Notes: generated by a model from the letters alone, not told the origin. DNA of 64,000 nt from Neobacillus mesonae (GCF_001636315.1 NZ_KV440949.1:2970973-3034972), one strand, 5' to 3'. Counted from the first letter of the stretch, positions 45,966-57,302 are shown. Made by a program: numbers and translations.

Positions 45966-46378
45966 AATTTCTCAAGGGATTGAGCTTAATGCAGCAATCA
46001 TCAAGAAGGAGATTAAAATTACCAAGCCAAAGCCGGTTTTTAGGATGGATGTCTTTCCAAAGGAAGAAGGCTGGATATCAGCGGCTTGAAAGTGTGTGCT
46101 AATGGTTAAACTTGGTGATTTCAAAAAAATGAAAAAAAAGTCCCATGTTTTAAAATGTTTATCCACTTTTTTGAGTGCGAAATCACTAAATTTGGTATCT
46201 GTTACCTATGAAATTTTTCGAAAACATAGGTAAAAAAGCCCAAAAGCAGCTGTCTTTAGATCAATTAAACAGATTTGAAGAATTTGGTAACCTATGGTAA
46301 ATACATAATAGGAAGTATCTAGGATGATCTGTTCATTCTATTTTTAAATGTGAAAATGATTGAAGGAGATGGAGAAAC
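45966..46378. other. Leader region of esxA, 413 bases
   Basis: Non-coding. It contains an inverted repeat acctatg/cataggt at about 46204-46232 and a further ACCTATGG copy near 46290. These could be an operator for esxA. No convincing gene on either strand. Confidence 0.5.
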
Positions 46379-46675
46379 ATGGCAGGACAAATTCGTATGA
46401 CCCCGGAAGAATTGAAAGCAAAGGCTACACGATACGGGCAAAGCGGGCAGCATATTGAACAAATCTTAAGGGATTTAAACAATTTGCAGAATGAACTTCG
46501 TGGTGAGTGGGAAGGCCGCGCTTTCCAAAGATTCGATGAGCAGTTTGAACAATTAAGACCAAAGGTGCAAAACTTTGCTCAATTAATGCATGACATTCAT
46601 GATCAATTGAATAAAACGGCTGATGCAGTTGCTAGAAATGACGAGGAATTATCTCAAAATTTCGGGCTGCGCTAA
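46379..46675 (+). CDS. esxA: WXG100 family type VII secretion protein EsxA (YukE)
   Basis: 98 residues, helical hairpin with WEG turn (about 42-44) and C-terminal secretion signal of the YxxxD/E kind. It begins MAGQIRMTPEELKAKATRYG, close to B. subtilis YukE. It is secreted as a dimer by the EssC machine. GAAGGAGA precedes the ATG. A terminator (46744-46771) separates it from the rest, which would give esxA its own abundant transcript. Confidence 0.97.
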   Translation: MAGQIRMTPEELKAKATRYGQSGQHIEQILRDLNNLQNELRGEWEGRAFQRFDEQFEQLRPKVQNFAQLMHDIHDQLNKTADAVARNDEELSQNFGLR

Positions 46676-46743
46676 TCCATTCTTAATCATCATAAATGGA
46701 GTATTGCAAAAATAGAAATTTTGGAGTTACTTCCAAAGTGAAT

Positions 46744-46771
46744 GCCACGCGACATTTGTTGTGTGGCTTTT
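46744..46771 (+). terminator. Terminator between esxA and esaA
   Basis: 11-bp stem gccacgcgaca/tgttgtgtggc with G-U pairs, then TTTTGTTC. It probably lets only some transcripts read into the machinery genes. Confidence 0.75.
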
Positions 46772-46885
46772 GTTCATCAATAAGACAAGACAGATAACGT
46801 ATCACAATATTATTTTAAAGAAATTTAGTAAAAAATCGGAATTATTTATATTATACATTGTTGCAAAATTTAGGTGGTGGTACGG

Positions 46886-49800
46886 ATGAAAAGGTTTAAG
46901 CAGGGGCTGTTGTTGTTTTTTGTGCTTGTAATCGCGTTATCCTCAGGCATTTCTTATTTAGCCCTTAATAAAGCTGCAAAAACAAACGATGAGAAGAAAA
47001 ACCAAAAAATGACCATAGCCCTGGTTAATCAGGATCAAGGGTCCGTTTTAAATGGAAAAACCTATGACTTTGGTAATGAATTTATCAAAAACATTGAAAA
47101 GGATGATCAACATAACTGGTACGTCATCAGCCGCGGTGTCGCGGAAAATGGGCTGGCTCGTAATGCCTATAATATGATGATTGTCATTCCTGATGATTTT
47201 TCAAAGAAGGCTTTATCATTAAATTCAAAAGACCCGGAGAAAGTCGTATTGAATTACAAAGTCAATACATCCGGCAATAGTACGATGAAGGTGGAAGCAG
47301 ATAAAACAGCAAGCACTATTCTGGGGAATTTCAATCGGAAAATCATTGATGTTTATTTTGCTAGTGTAATAGGAAATTTACATGATGCCCAGGACCAAAT
47401 CGGCTCTATTATAAAACAAGAACAAATCTACACAAACGTCTATAATAGTTCAATTCATCAGCCATTGTCGGGCTATACTTCCCAATTCGGTACGGTGCAA
47501 GAAAACGCCAATCTATCAATGGAAAGCTTTCAAGGACTTCAAGAGATTTTAAAGGGATTTGAGAATAGTCTTGGAGAAGGGGTAAAAACCGGAAGTACAT
47601 ACCAAACCAATTTTCTCGACTTTAAAAAAATGCAGGACACTAATCGTCTTTTAGTAAATGGTTTTTCGGATCAGCTTCGTTTATTTGATAATGGCTTGAA
47701 CCATGGTGATGTCACATAGCAATGGAATGAATTATTGGCTGCGAACGAGGCTATTAATAAACAATTTGAACAAAATGACAATCAAAGCATAACGATTTTG
47801 TCAGGGGCGAGAGCTCTCCAAGAGCATCTAAAGACTACAAAGGAAAAGGTAGACCAATTAGATGCTGATTTAGCGGCTCAATTAGAGTCAGATATGCAAG
47901 GGTCCATTGTCAGTCAGTTGAAACAGGCGCTGAAAAATTCATCTGGGGAAGAGAAGACTATTAAATTATCGAATATCTTTTCGAAACCTGACGAAAATGC
48001 CCAAAAATATATTCAAAATCAAATCGATAAATTGCCTACATTAGATATGACCGAAGTTGACAAGTTAGATTTATCTGAACCAACAAAAATTCAACTGAAA
48101 AATACAATTGCTGTAGCAAATAAATATAATCGCGAGTTTGGCTATAGCCCAAATACTGCTTCAGGAAGTCTTCCTTTGGCTAATCAAATTAAAGCAATAA
48201 AAGAGAGACTGAAGACAGATGGTACCGTATTGATCGATTCAGTCTATTTACCGGGAACAAAGAAAAAAGGGCAGGAATTTACTGTATCGATGCCAAACGA
48301 TTTTGCCATATCAGAACTATCGTTAACACTACCAAACCACGAAGAGATCGTTTCTAAAGAACCAACGTTGAAGCTTCCTGCAACAAATGAAGGTCAATCC
48401 GTTATAAAACTTAAAGTGAATTTAAAGGATGAGAACGCAAAGCTTGATGTGTTCCAGCCTATCACGTGGGATTGGAATTTAGTTCAAAAGGATATCACCG
48501 ATGTTGATTATCCAGAACCGCCCGAAGTTGAACCAATTCCTGGTGACGGTGAAACAGACAATGGGGGCAGCGTAGAAACCCCAACACCTGAAGCACCGGC
48601 GGAAACACAGCCCGGTGATGGCATTAACCAAACGCCAACACTTGCCGCATCATTGGAAGCGGGGTCTGGTGACGGCAGTAAAGCCGCTGGAAACAGCGTG
48701 GAAGCAACAAACTCAGAACCGCCGGTGGAAGCAGATCCTGGCGAAGGTGAAAAGGGCGATGAAAATAACCCAGAAGCGCCGAACCCTGAGCCGCCAGCGA
48801 CAACAGATCCTGGAAACGGAAATGGAAACGGTGGTTCCGAAAAGCCGCCAGGTAAAAAAGTTACAATCATCAATAACCAGATCATGCACAGTGTGATGTC
48901 ACCGCTTATCGATGACTCGACAAGTATATTAATGAAAGGTGCGATTGACTCCGTTAGTGCCTACCATCAGATGCAAATGCTTTTTGGTCTTTATTTTGGA
49001 TTGGGGAATGTTCAATTTACTTCCTCTAATTTACAAACAGAGCTTGCTAATACGGATTTAAAGGATTTGGCGACAAATGGATCACTTTATTCCTTATTTA
49101 ACAAACAGGACGTTGTTGATGTATTAGCAGATTATGTAGCAGGACAAATCACGGAAGAGGTCCGCCACAAGACAGAAGATTTAAAAGGAAAAATAGATGG
49201 GTACCTTCATTTGGTAGATCAAGCAGTGGCAAATTCCGATAAAATGGCTGTAACGATTCAGCAAACAACGGAACAAGCAAAAAATTTAAATACGAATCTT
49301 ACCAAGAGCTTAGAGAACCTGGCTTTATGGAGGGAAAACAGTCTTAAATTGCTGGAGGACGAAGCGAAGATCTCTACCAATTATGGTAATGAACAAAATA
49401 TGGTTGTTTCATTAGATGGTGATTTTCAGTCATTGCTAGCCGAAAGTCAATCACTAGCAGAACAGTCAAAAAGTAATTTGAACTCAGCAGAGGGAGTTTA
49501 TAAGACGTTTGATGCGATTGATAAACAGGCAGAAGCCATTAAAGATAGCGGAGCTGATCTGATTAAGGATGCCGATCATCTATCCAATAATTTAACGAGT
49601 AAATTATTGAATGATCAAAAATTTGCCGAGAATTTTGCATCCGTCCTTGCAAATAGCCGGGTTGGACAGCGGCCAAATGAAAATCTCCTAGGCTTTCTTT
49701 CTAATCCTGTAAAAGTACAGAATTCCGGCGTCATATCAGCTGCTGCCGCAGACGTATTTACACCCTATTTTGTTGTGTTAATTTGCTTTATTATGGCGTT

Positions 49801-50359
49801 CTTTACAGCCTATGCTTTATCAACTAATGAGAGAAAACGTCTATTAAAGGATTCTTTTGAGGAAGAAGGTACATTAATAAAGCGGAATTTGCCAATCAGC
49901 ATGCTGACAGTTCTCATTGGTTTGATTGAAGGGGTGCTGACCGGGCTGTTATCCGGATACTTCTTGGAAATCAGCCAAGGGAAGTTAATGCAATGGACCG
50001 GCTTAATCATGCTTATTGTTTTAACATTATTACTAGCTGCGACTTATTTACTAAGACAACTAAGAATGATTGGTATGTTCATTTTATTAGTATGCTTAAG
50101 TATATATTTGTTCTTTACCAAAGCACTCGGGCTTCATATCGATCAACAATCGTTCTTAGCAAAAATCCAAGACTTTTCGCCGTTACATTATATTGAAAAG
50201 TTAGTGACCGGGTTTATTGAAGGTGGGGCAGAGGAACCGCTGATTCTTCTGGGTTTACTAGTAGTCAGTGTTATTAGTCTGATTGGTCATTTGTTTGTTG
50301 TCAATGGTTCCAGGCAAAGCGAGGAGTTGATTCAGGATGAAATTAGTGAAGCGCACTAG
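46886..50359 (+). pseudogene. esaA: Type VII secretion protein EsaA/YueB, interrupted by an in-frame TAG
   Basis: One reading frame of 1157 codons broken only by TAG at 47717-47719 (codon 278). Before it is an N-terminal membrane helix and an extracellular domain start (TMKVEADKTASTILGNF), after it the rest, with five or six C-terminal membrane helices. Between about 540 and 670 lies a low-complexity stretch rich in P, E and G. The length is like B. subtilis YueB (about 1076), the phage SPP1 receptor. ATG 46886 has AGGTGG upstream. The stop may be a real mutation, a read-through codon or a sequencing error. No frameshift accompanies it. Confidence 0.88.
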
Positions 50360-50837
50360 TATAATCACTGTCTTTCTTTTAGGGGTGTTGTCAGTTTTCA
50401 CACTGCACCCCTTGGCGGAAGACCCCTCAAATCAAAACAATGACGGCAAAATCCGCATCGAGGTTGAACGGATTGGTCAAGAAGACAAAGAAACGCAAGA
50501 TTTAAAAGAAACCGAGTTAGAGAAAACTCTGCCTGATTTGTTCAAAGAACAAACTCAGGCAGTAATTAAACAAAAGCAAGACGAGACAAATAAATCGATG
50601 GAGCAGCTCCAGCAAACTATTTTTGAGGCTCCAATCAAGGCTGATCGTACAACGGCGGAGCTCAAAACAGCACTATTTTCTGACGACAATATGCTTAAGT
50701 ATGCGGATGCTTCCAAACAGAATAAAGAACTAAAGAATGAAAAAGGAATTAACTCTAAAACAATGGCTGCCCTTTTTGGGTCGGTATTGCTGGTAAGCGG
50801 GACGATTCTTGTTAGGATGAGACAAATGTTTAGTTAA
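50337..50837 (+). CDS. essA: Type VII secretion protein EssA (YueC)
   Basis: 166 residues. N-terminal membrane helix (about 7-25), a charged extracellular region, and a C-terminal helix (about 142-160) ending RMRQMFS. Layout and position after esaA fit EssA. It overlaps esaA by 23 bases. Confidence 0.88.
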   Translation: MKLVKRTSIITVFLLGVLSVFTLHPLAEDPSNQNNDGKIRIEVERIGQEDKETQDLKETELEKTLPDLFKEQTQAVIKQKQDETNKSMEQLQQTIFEAPIKADRTTAELKTALFSDDNMLKYADASKQNKELKNEKGINSKTMAALFGSVLLVSGTILVRMRQMFS

Positions 50838-50853
50838 GGGGGCTTTTTAGAAG

Positions 50854-51105
50854 GTGCTTAGGGGAACACATATTAATGTAACGGTGGACTTTTGCCAATG
50901 GGATCAAGGGCAGTATGATGTAAGAATCCCCGTTCATCAGCCGATTAAACAGTTATTGGGAAACTTAGTGGAGGCTTTAGGCCTGGATGTGTCAAAGGCA
51001 AGCCTCTTTGCTATTAAAATACCTGCAAAAGAGCTTCTCTTAACGGACGATGATCGGCTTGCTGATTATCCAGTAACGAATGGTGATATTTTACTAGTTT
51101 TATAA
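50854..51105 (+). CDS. esaB: Type VII secretion protein EsaB (YukD), ubiquitin-like
   Basis: 83 residues with a beta-grasp, ubiquitin-like pattern: THINVTVDFCQWDQGQYDVR through LTDDDRLADYPVTNGDILLVL. Cytoplasmic accessory of the Ess system. The start is GTG. It lies 16 bases after essA and 68 before essB. Confidence 0.9.
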   Translation: MLRGTHINVTVDFCQWDQGQYDVRIPVHQPIKQLLGNLVEALGLDVSKASLFAIKIPAKELLLTDDDRLADYPVTNGDILLVL

Positions 51106-51173
51106 GCTAGAAGATTTCCCTTGTATGAGTCCGGCGAAAGACAAGTGTAACTTAGAAAAGGAGTCAATAGAGA

Positions 51174-52361
51174 ATGAACGACAAGACCATCCAAATGGAT
51201 TCCATGGCATATCATTTTTCCATACACGATGATAATTGGGAGTTAAAGCTTGCAAAGTCACAAACACGTGTTAAGGATCAACGCCAATTAGCGCTTCTAA
51301 ATGAAAATACTGACCTGTTTGTACCGGTAACGGTGACGACAGAAGATGATCAATTTACTTTCTCCTTTACCGTTAGCGGTAAGGCTAAGAAATGGGAGGA
51401 TGTCCGTAAGCGTGGCCGAAACGATAAACTGCGCTTGCTATGTAATCTGGCTCGTTTTCGAAAATTATTAACCACACGTATGACTTTCTTCTTGCATCCG
51501 GATAATCTGCTATTTGATGATAATCTCCTGGCCGCACTCGTATATCGCGGAATCCGGGATATAGTTCCCCCATTCGAGATCAATGAGGAATACTTCCTCC
51601 TCCAATATAAATGTTTAACTGTTGCATTATTTTCAAAAAAATACAGCTTTGATGAACTCTATTCCGGATCATTAAAACAGGCAAATGACACTGAATTTGA
51701 GCGGCAGGTCGGTGCTATCAATGATTTAGATGCACTAATTAAACTGTTGGAAGCTAGTTATCAGAAAGAACAGCTGGAAACAGAAAAAAGGATGCAAATC
51801 GTACCAAAGAAACGGTTCCGTCTTTTTAAACAACTGACCTTCTCCATGCTTGCTCTCGTGGTTATTTTAGCAGCGCCATTGATTTATGTTAGTTTTAACA
51901 AAATTCCCTATCAAAATCATCTGCTGAAGGCGCACCGGCACTTTCTAGCGGTTGATTATGGAAATGTCATCAACGATCTTGAGAGCGTAAATCCTGAAAA
52001 ACTAACGGATACAGGAAAATACATTCTTGCTTATTCGTATATTCAAACGGAACCGTTAGATGCGGCTCCAAAGGATAATATATTGAAGAATATCAGTTTG
52101 AAAAGCGACAGCAGTTATTTATTGTATTGGATTTATAATGGCCGCGGTGACTTCGACAGGTCCATTGATTTGGCGAAATATATCGATGATCCGACATTGA
52201 TAATGTATGGGTTCGTTAAAAAGATTGAACAAGCAAAAAATGACCCTAATTTGAGCGGTACTGAGCGGGAAAAGGAAATTCAGGACTATCAAGAGCAATT
52301 GAAAGCATACACAGATAAATATGGATTAAACCCCATTCTAAATAAGGAAAACAATGAATGA
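51174..52361 (+). CDS. essB: Type VII secretion protein EssB (YukC)
   Basis: 395 residues. The cytoplasmic N-terminal half is a pseudokinase-like fold (about 1-215). One membrane helix (LTFSMLALVVILAAPLIYVSF, about 220-240) is followed by an extracytoplasmic helical domain and a polar tail. It is an essential scaffold of the machine. GAAAAGGAG precedes the ATG. It overlaps the open frame of essC by 8 bases. Confidence 0.95.
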   Translation: MNDKTIQMDSMAYHFSIHDDNWELKLAKSQTRVKDQRQLALLNENTDLFVPVTVTTEDDQFTFSFTVSGKAKKWEDVRKRGRNDKLRLLCNLARFRKLLTTRMTFFLHPDNLLFDDNLLAALVYRGIRDIVPPFEINEEYFLLQYKCLTVALFSKKYSFDELYSGSLKQANDTEFERQVGAINDLDALIKLLEASYQKEQLETEKRMQIVPKKRFRLFKQLTFSMLALVVILAAPLIYVSFNKIPYQNHLLKAHRHFLAVDYGNVINDLESVNPEKLTDTGKYILAYSYIQTEPLDAAPKDNILKNISLKSDSSYLLYWIYNGRGDFDRSIDLAKYIDDPTLIMYGFVKKIEQAKNDPNLSGTEREKEIQDYQEQLKAYTDKYGLNPILNKENNE

Positions 52362-52386
52362 TTTGGGCACAGAGAGGGAGAGAAAA

Positions 52387-55300
52387 ATGGCACAACGATT
52401 ATTACTGCTGGATGACGGTGAACAATTACATAAATGCCATTTAAGAACCAATAAACCGAAGACGATCACAATCGGTGAGGATTGGTCAAATACCATAACG
52501 TTTCAACAGCTCCAACCGCCGGTTTCAGTGGAATGGAATGGGGAGTGCTGCAAGATTGGTGAAACTCACTTACTCGAGGGTGAACAGTACACATTGGAAC
52601 ATGGGGATTCCCATTTGCACTTTTTTCTAACAGGGGAATCGTCCGTTTTGACCTTCGATACGATGCAGCATAAAAGTATTACATTTGGATCAAACGATTA
52701 TGATGATGTAATGATTGCGAACGCAGCAGTCCATCTTCTTCTTTATCGTGAACAGCTTGGCGAACCTTTTAAGCTTGAAGTATACAGCGGTGTAGTCTAT
52801 CACAATTTTCTCAGGACGATGGGGGAAGTGGTACTAAAGCCTGGTGATCAGCTTTATTTTGATGGTCTGATGGTTATAGCCGGTAAGGATGATATGAAGA
52901 TCCATGAATCAACGTCATTTACTGGAACAAAATTAGCCCGTTTGTATGATCAAGAACAAAGATATGGTGCTGAGTATCCTGCTTACCATCGCTCTCCGCG
53001 TATTATTTACCGAGAGCCGGTTGAAAAGCGGAAAATAGCCCAGCCATCGGCAAAGCCGGTAAAACCGAATGAGCAGCTGGCGCGAGTCATTGTACCGCCG
53101 TTAGTCATGATTGCGGCCATGGTGATTGTTTCCATTTTTCTGCGGAGTGGTTTTTATCTAATTGTCATGTTGTCGATGACCATTGTGACAGTTATTTTTT
53201 CGATTACTTCTTATTTGAAAAGTCTAAAGCAATACCGTTTGGACATAAAGGAACGGGATAAAAGTTATCGGGAATATTTGAAGCAGAAGACAAAGGAATT
53301 ATATGAAGCAAGCAATGAGCAGCACCATGCTTTAACCTATCATTATCCAAGTGTGGAACAATTGCGGCAAATGGCGCTTAACGTTGATTCGCGGATCTAT
53401 GAAAAAACAATGTTTCATCACGACTTTTTGATGTATCGCGCCGGGCTGGGGCGTGTTGATACAAGTTTTGAAATTGAATTCAATATGGAGGAGTTCACCT
53501 TAAAGAAGGATGAGCTTGTGGAAGCTGCACGGGAGCTGCGTTCGCAGTACTTGAATTTGGATGATGTACCAGTGGTGACCTCATTGGCGAAGGGGCCGGT
53601 TGGTTACATTGGACAGCGTCATCTAGTATTGGAACAATTACAATTGCTTGTCATGCAGACTGCACTGTTCCACAGTTATTATGATGTACAGTTTGTGACC
53701 ATTTTTCCTGAGGAGGAGAAGGATAAATGGGAGTGGATGAGGTGGCTCCCTCATGCAAGCATACGCAATCTAAATGTACGGGGATTTGTTTATCACGACC
53801 GGTCAAGAGACCAAGTGCTAACCTCTGTCTATCAAATATTAAAAGAGCGGAAGCTTGCCATTGATGAGAAAAGCAATAAGAATGAAAAGCTTTATTTCTC
53901 GCCGCATATCATCGTACTTATTACGGATGAAAAGCTGATTTTGGACCATCCGGTTATGGAGTACTTTAATGAAGACCCAAGCGAACTTGGTGTGTCGCTA
54001 GTTTTTGTTCAAGATGTGATGCAGTCATTACCGGAACATGTAAAAACGGTCATCGATATCCGTGATGCCGCAAACGGAAATATTATGCTGGAAGAGGGAG
54101 AACTGGTTAATCGTAAATTTAAACCGGATCATTTCCCACAGGCGTTTAATAAAGAAGATATTTCACGCAGTTTGGCGGCCCTTCATCATTTGCAAAACTT
54201 GAAAAACTCCATTCCGGAAAGTGTCACTTTCCTTGAAATGTACAATGTGGAGAGGGTGGAAGAGCTCGGAATTCTGGAACGCTGGAGCAGGAACGAAACG
54301 TATAAAAGCCTTGCGGTTCCACTCGGGCTGAGAGGAAAAGATGATATGGTCCAGTTAAATCTGCATGAGAAGGCACATGGGCCGCATGGTTTAGTTGCCG
54401 GAACAACAGGTTCGGGGAAATCGGAGATCATTCAGTCGTATATTCTTTCACTTGCTGTGAACTTTCATCCTTATGAAGTCGCGTTTCTGCTTATCGATTA
54501 TAAAGGCGGCGGGATGGCGAATTTATTTAAACATCTCCCTCATTTATTGGGGACGATTACGAACCTGGATGGAGCTCAATCGATGCGCGCACTTGCTTCC
54601 ATTAAGGCAGAATTACAAAAACGCCAGCGCTTGTTTAATGAGCATAATGTCAACCATATCAATCAATTTCAAAAACTATATAAATCAGGTGAAGCGAGTG
54701 AGCCGATGCCTCATTTATTCCTGATCTCGGATGAGTTTGCTGAGCTAAAATCAGAGCAGCCGGAGTTTATGAAAGAGCTAGTCTCAACAGCCCGGATTGG
54801 TCGTTCGCTTGGAATTCATTTGATTCTTGCAACGCAAAAACCGAGTGGTGTCGTGGATGATCAAATATGGTCCAACTCTAAATTCAAACTGGCCCTTAAG
54901 GTGCAAAATGCCAGTGATTCGATGGAAATGCTGAAAACCCCAGATGCAGCAGAAATTACCTTGCCAGGTCGCGCCTACTTGCAGGTCGGGAATAATGAAA
55001 TTTATGAGCTGTTTCAAAGTGCCTGGAGCGGTGCCGATTACCGTCCTGATAAAGGTGATCAAGAGACAACCGATACGACCATCTATGCAATCAATGAACT
55101 GGGCCAATATGATATTATCTCCGATGATTTAAGCGGTTTAGCCAACCAGAAGGAAATTTCCAAAGTTCCAACTGAGCTCGATGCGGTCGTGGATTATATT
55201 CGAGACTATGCAGCAAGTAAGGGGATCGTGGAACTTCCGCGGCCTTGGCTGCCGCCGCTGGAGGAAAAGATCTTCCTTTCAGATTTACACGATGTAGCTT

Positions 55301-56925
55301 ACAAAACATCTTGGCTGGAGGAGAAAAAGCCATTAGAAGTTACATTTGGCTTTTTAGACATTCCGGAAACGCAAGCACAAGAGCCGGTATGCTTAAATCT
55401 TTCTAAAGATGGCCATATGGCTGTCTTCTCAAGTCCGGGCTACGGCAAGTCAACCTTTTTGCAAACGGTTGTCATGGATTTGGCGAGACAGCAGAGTCCG
55501 GAAAGATTGCATATTTACCTGATTGACTTAGGAACAAATGGCTTGCTTCCGTTAAAGGAATTGCCACATGTAGCAGACACGATCATGGTGGATGAGGAGG
55601 TTAAATTAGGCAAGTTATTCCGCCGTCTAAACACGGAAATGAAGCAGCGGAAGCAAAGATTAAGCAAATATGGAGTCGCAACAATGGAAATGTATGAGCA
55701 GGCAAGCGGAGAGGAAGTTCCGGCGATTATGCTCATCATTGATACCATTGATTCTATTGGTGACGCGGTATACCGAGAGGAATTTGAAAAGATGGCCGCG
55801 CAAATTGCCAGGGAAGGTGTCAGCGTAGGCATTCATTTAGTGATTAGTGCGGGGCGTCAAAATGCCATGAGACCTCCATTATTGGCGAATATAAAACATC
55901 AAATTTCTTTATATATGATTGATGACATTGAAACAAGAAATATTGTCGGGCGAACAGATTTAAGAATAGAGGAAATTCCAGGACGGGGCTTAGTTAAATT
56001 AGAGCAGCCTCTGCTTTTCCAAACAGCACTTCCTGTAAAAGGGGAAGATACGCTGGCCATTATTCACCGCCTTCAAGAAGAGTGCCGGGAAATGGCTGCC
56101 CATTGGAAAGGAAAGCGTCCATTAGCAATCCCGATGGTTCCGGAAACACTTCCATTCATTGATTTTATTCAAAGTGCAGAAGCTCAAACCATGTTAACCA
56201 AAGGCTCTATTCCATTTGCAGTTGATTTTGAACAGGTTGAACCGGTGGCATTAACTGTGGTTGAAGATAAAAATATCGTCATTTTGGGCGAGCAAATGGA
56301 TGCAGTAGAACAAACATTTTCAACAGTAATTTCGAGTATAGCAATGAATGAAAAGGTTGATATAGGATTAATCGACAATGCTTCTTCAGGACTGAGAGGA
56401 TACAAGGAAAATGTAAATATTTACGCGGATACTGCCTCCAGTATGGAGGAATTCGTCGAAAGGCTGCAGCAATTATTTGAAACAAGAGAAGATGCCTTCC
56501 ACCAGATACAGGCGGCAACAAACGGGCAAGCGGCATTATCAGACTTTCTAAAGGAAATTCGTCCAATGATTGTTCTAATTACGGATATGTCCTTTATCAT
56601 TGACACCTTGTCCTTTACTGCACAAGAGACACTGGCAAAATTGATTGAAGCGGGAGCGAGAGCTGGAATTTACTTTGTTGTCGGGGCGGTATATGGGGCG
56701 CTCGAGAGAAAATATGATGACTTGGCTTCCAGTGTGAAAAAACAAAAGACCGGCGTCTTGATTGGCAGAATCAGCGATCAAAACATCCTCGAGGTGTTAA
56801 ATCGCCCATATAAAGAGCAGAATTTGCAAGCCTATGAAGCTTACTATATTAAACATGGTAAGGCAGAAAAGATAAAAATAGCTGCCCCTAGCCAAAGGAG
56901 AGAGGGAGTGAACATAGGTGTTTAA
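52387..56925 (+). CDS. essC: Type VII secretion ATPase EssC (YukBA)
   Basis: 1512 residues from ATG 52387 (AGGGAGAG upstream); an earlier ATG at 52354 adds 11. Two FHA-like domains (about 1-190) are followed by two membrane helices (about 233-276), then three FtsK/SpoIIIE ATPase modules. Module 1 has GTTGSGKS (about 672) and LLIDYKGGGM; module 2 has SSPGYGKST (about 1015); module 3 lacks a P-loop (VILGEQMDAVEQT), as in other EssC proteins. It is the motor that selects and exports EsxA-type dimers. Its C-terminal variant usually goes with the downstream effector module. Confidence 0.96.
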   Translation: MAQRLLLLDDGEQLHKCHLRTNKPKTITIGEDWSNTITFQQLQPPVSVEWNGECCKIGETHLLEGEQYTLEHGDSHLHFFLTGESSVLTFDTMQHKSITFGSNDYDDVMIANAAVHLLLYREQLGEPFKLEVYSGVVYHNFLRTMGEVVLKPGDQLYFDGLMVIAGKDDMKIHESTSFTGTKLARLYDQEQRYGAEYPAYHRSPRIIYREPVEKRKIAQPSAKPVKPNEQLARVIVPPLVMIAAMVIVSIFLRSGFYLIVMLSMTIVTVIFSITSYLKSLKQYRLDIKERDKSYREYLKQKTKELYEASNEQHHALTYHYPSVEQLRQMALNVDSRIYEKTMFHHDFLMYRAGLGRVDTSFEIEFNMEEFTLKKDELVEAARELRSQYLNLDDVPVVTSLAKGPVGYIGQRHLVLEQLQLLVMQTALFHSYYDVQFVTIFPEEEKDKWEWMRWLPHASIRNLNVRGFVYHDRSRDQVLTSVYQILKERKLAIDEKSNKNEKLYFSPHIIVLITDEKLILDHPVMEYFNEDPSELGVSLVFVQDVMQSLPEHVKTVIDIRDAANGNIMLEEGELVNRKFKPDHFPQAFNKEDISRSLAALHHLQNLKNSIPESVTFLEMYNVERVEELGILERWSRNETYKSLAVPLGLRGKDDMVQLNLHEKAHGPHGLVAGTTGSGKSEIIQSYILSLAVNFHPYEVAFLLIDYKGGGMANLFKHLPHLLGTITNLDGAQSMRALASIKAELQKRQRLFNEHNVNHINQFQKLYKSGEASEPMPHLFLISDEFAELKSEQPEFMKELVSTARIGRSLGIHLILATQKPSGVVDDQIWSNSKFKLALKVQNASDSMEMLKTPDAAEITLPGRAYLQVGNNEIYELFQSAWSGADYRPDKGDQETTDTTIYAINELGQYDIISDDLSGLANQKEISKVPTELDAVVDYIRDYAASKGIVELPRPWLPPLEEKIFLSDLHDVAYKTSWLEEKKPLEVTFGFLDIPETQAQEPVCLNLSKDGHMAVFSSPGYGKSTFLQTVVMDLARQQSPERLHIYLIDLGTNGLLPLKELPHVADTIMVDEEVKLGKLFRRLNTEMKQRKQRLSKYGVATMEMYEQASGEEVPAIMLIIDTIDSIGDAVYREEFEKMAAQIAREGVSVGIHLVISAGRQNAMRPPLLANIKHQISLYMIDDIETRNIVGRTDLRIEEIPGRGLVKLEQPLLFQTALPVKGEDTLAIIHRLQEECREMAAHWKGKRPLAIPMVPETLPFIDFIQSAEAQTMLTKGSIPFAVDFEQVEPVALTVVEDKNIVILGEQMDAVEQTFSTVISSIAMNEKVDIGLIDNASSGLRGYKENVNIYADTASSMEEFVERLQQLFETREDAFHQIQAATNGQAALSDFLKEIRPMIVLITDMSFIIDTLSFTAQETLAKLIEAGARAGIYFVVGAVYGALERKYDDLASSVKKQKTGVLIGRISDQNILEVLNRPYKEQNLQAYEAYYIKHGKAEKIKIAAPSQRREGVNIGV

Positions 56926-57295
56926 TTGGTTCAAAACAGGAACAGAGATAAAAAGAGATGAGTACCTCAAGCTTTATGAAAGGTTAGCTGACGCGGTCTC
57001 GGAACATGATAAAAAAGTTTCTGAGGCTAGTTCCGCATACAGGTCTTATACTGGTACGGTTCCTAATCTATCAAATAGCAAAATTCCCTCCAATGATTTC
57101 GACAACAGCCGAGAAAAGCTGAATGCAAAGCTGCAGCGTTATTTTCAGCAGGACCAAGACAAACGCAGTTCACTCGTTACAGCCAAAAATCAGGCATATT
57201 CAAGATATGTCTATTATAAAAACTTAGCGATTCATGAAGCACAAGAAAAGGCCCGAAAAGAAAGGGAAGAGCGTGAGAGAGCGAAGAAGAGGTGA
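56918..57295 (+). CDS. EsxC-like small helical protein of the Ess locus
   Basis: 125 residues, nearly all helical and highly charged, ending in an R/E/K-rich tail. It overlaps essC by 8 bases. In S. aureus esxC follows essC directly and encodes a similar-sized helical secreted protein. Sequence similarity by eye is weak, so the name rests on position and shape. Confidence 0.65.
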   Translation: MFNWFKTGTEIKRDEYLKLYERLADAVSEHDKKVSEASSAYRSYTGTVPNLSNSKIPSNDFDNSREKLNAKLQRYFQQDQDKRSSLVTAKNQAYSRYVYYKNLAIHEAQEKARKEREERERAKKR

Positions 57296-57302
57296 TGGAT
57301 AG

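Noticed and set aside
45972..46166. 64-codon minus-strand frame in the esxA leader, ending in a hydrophobic helix
   Set aside because: GTG start without ribosome binding site and an odd N-terminus; at best a gene relic.
48508..48885. 125-codon minus-strand frame in esaA
   Set aside because: Mirror of the Pro/Glu/Gly-rich repeats; low complexity only.
54186..55107. Minus-strand frames inside essC
   Set aside because: Shadows of the FtsK-type ATPase, whose motifs are unambiguous.
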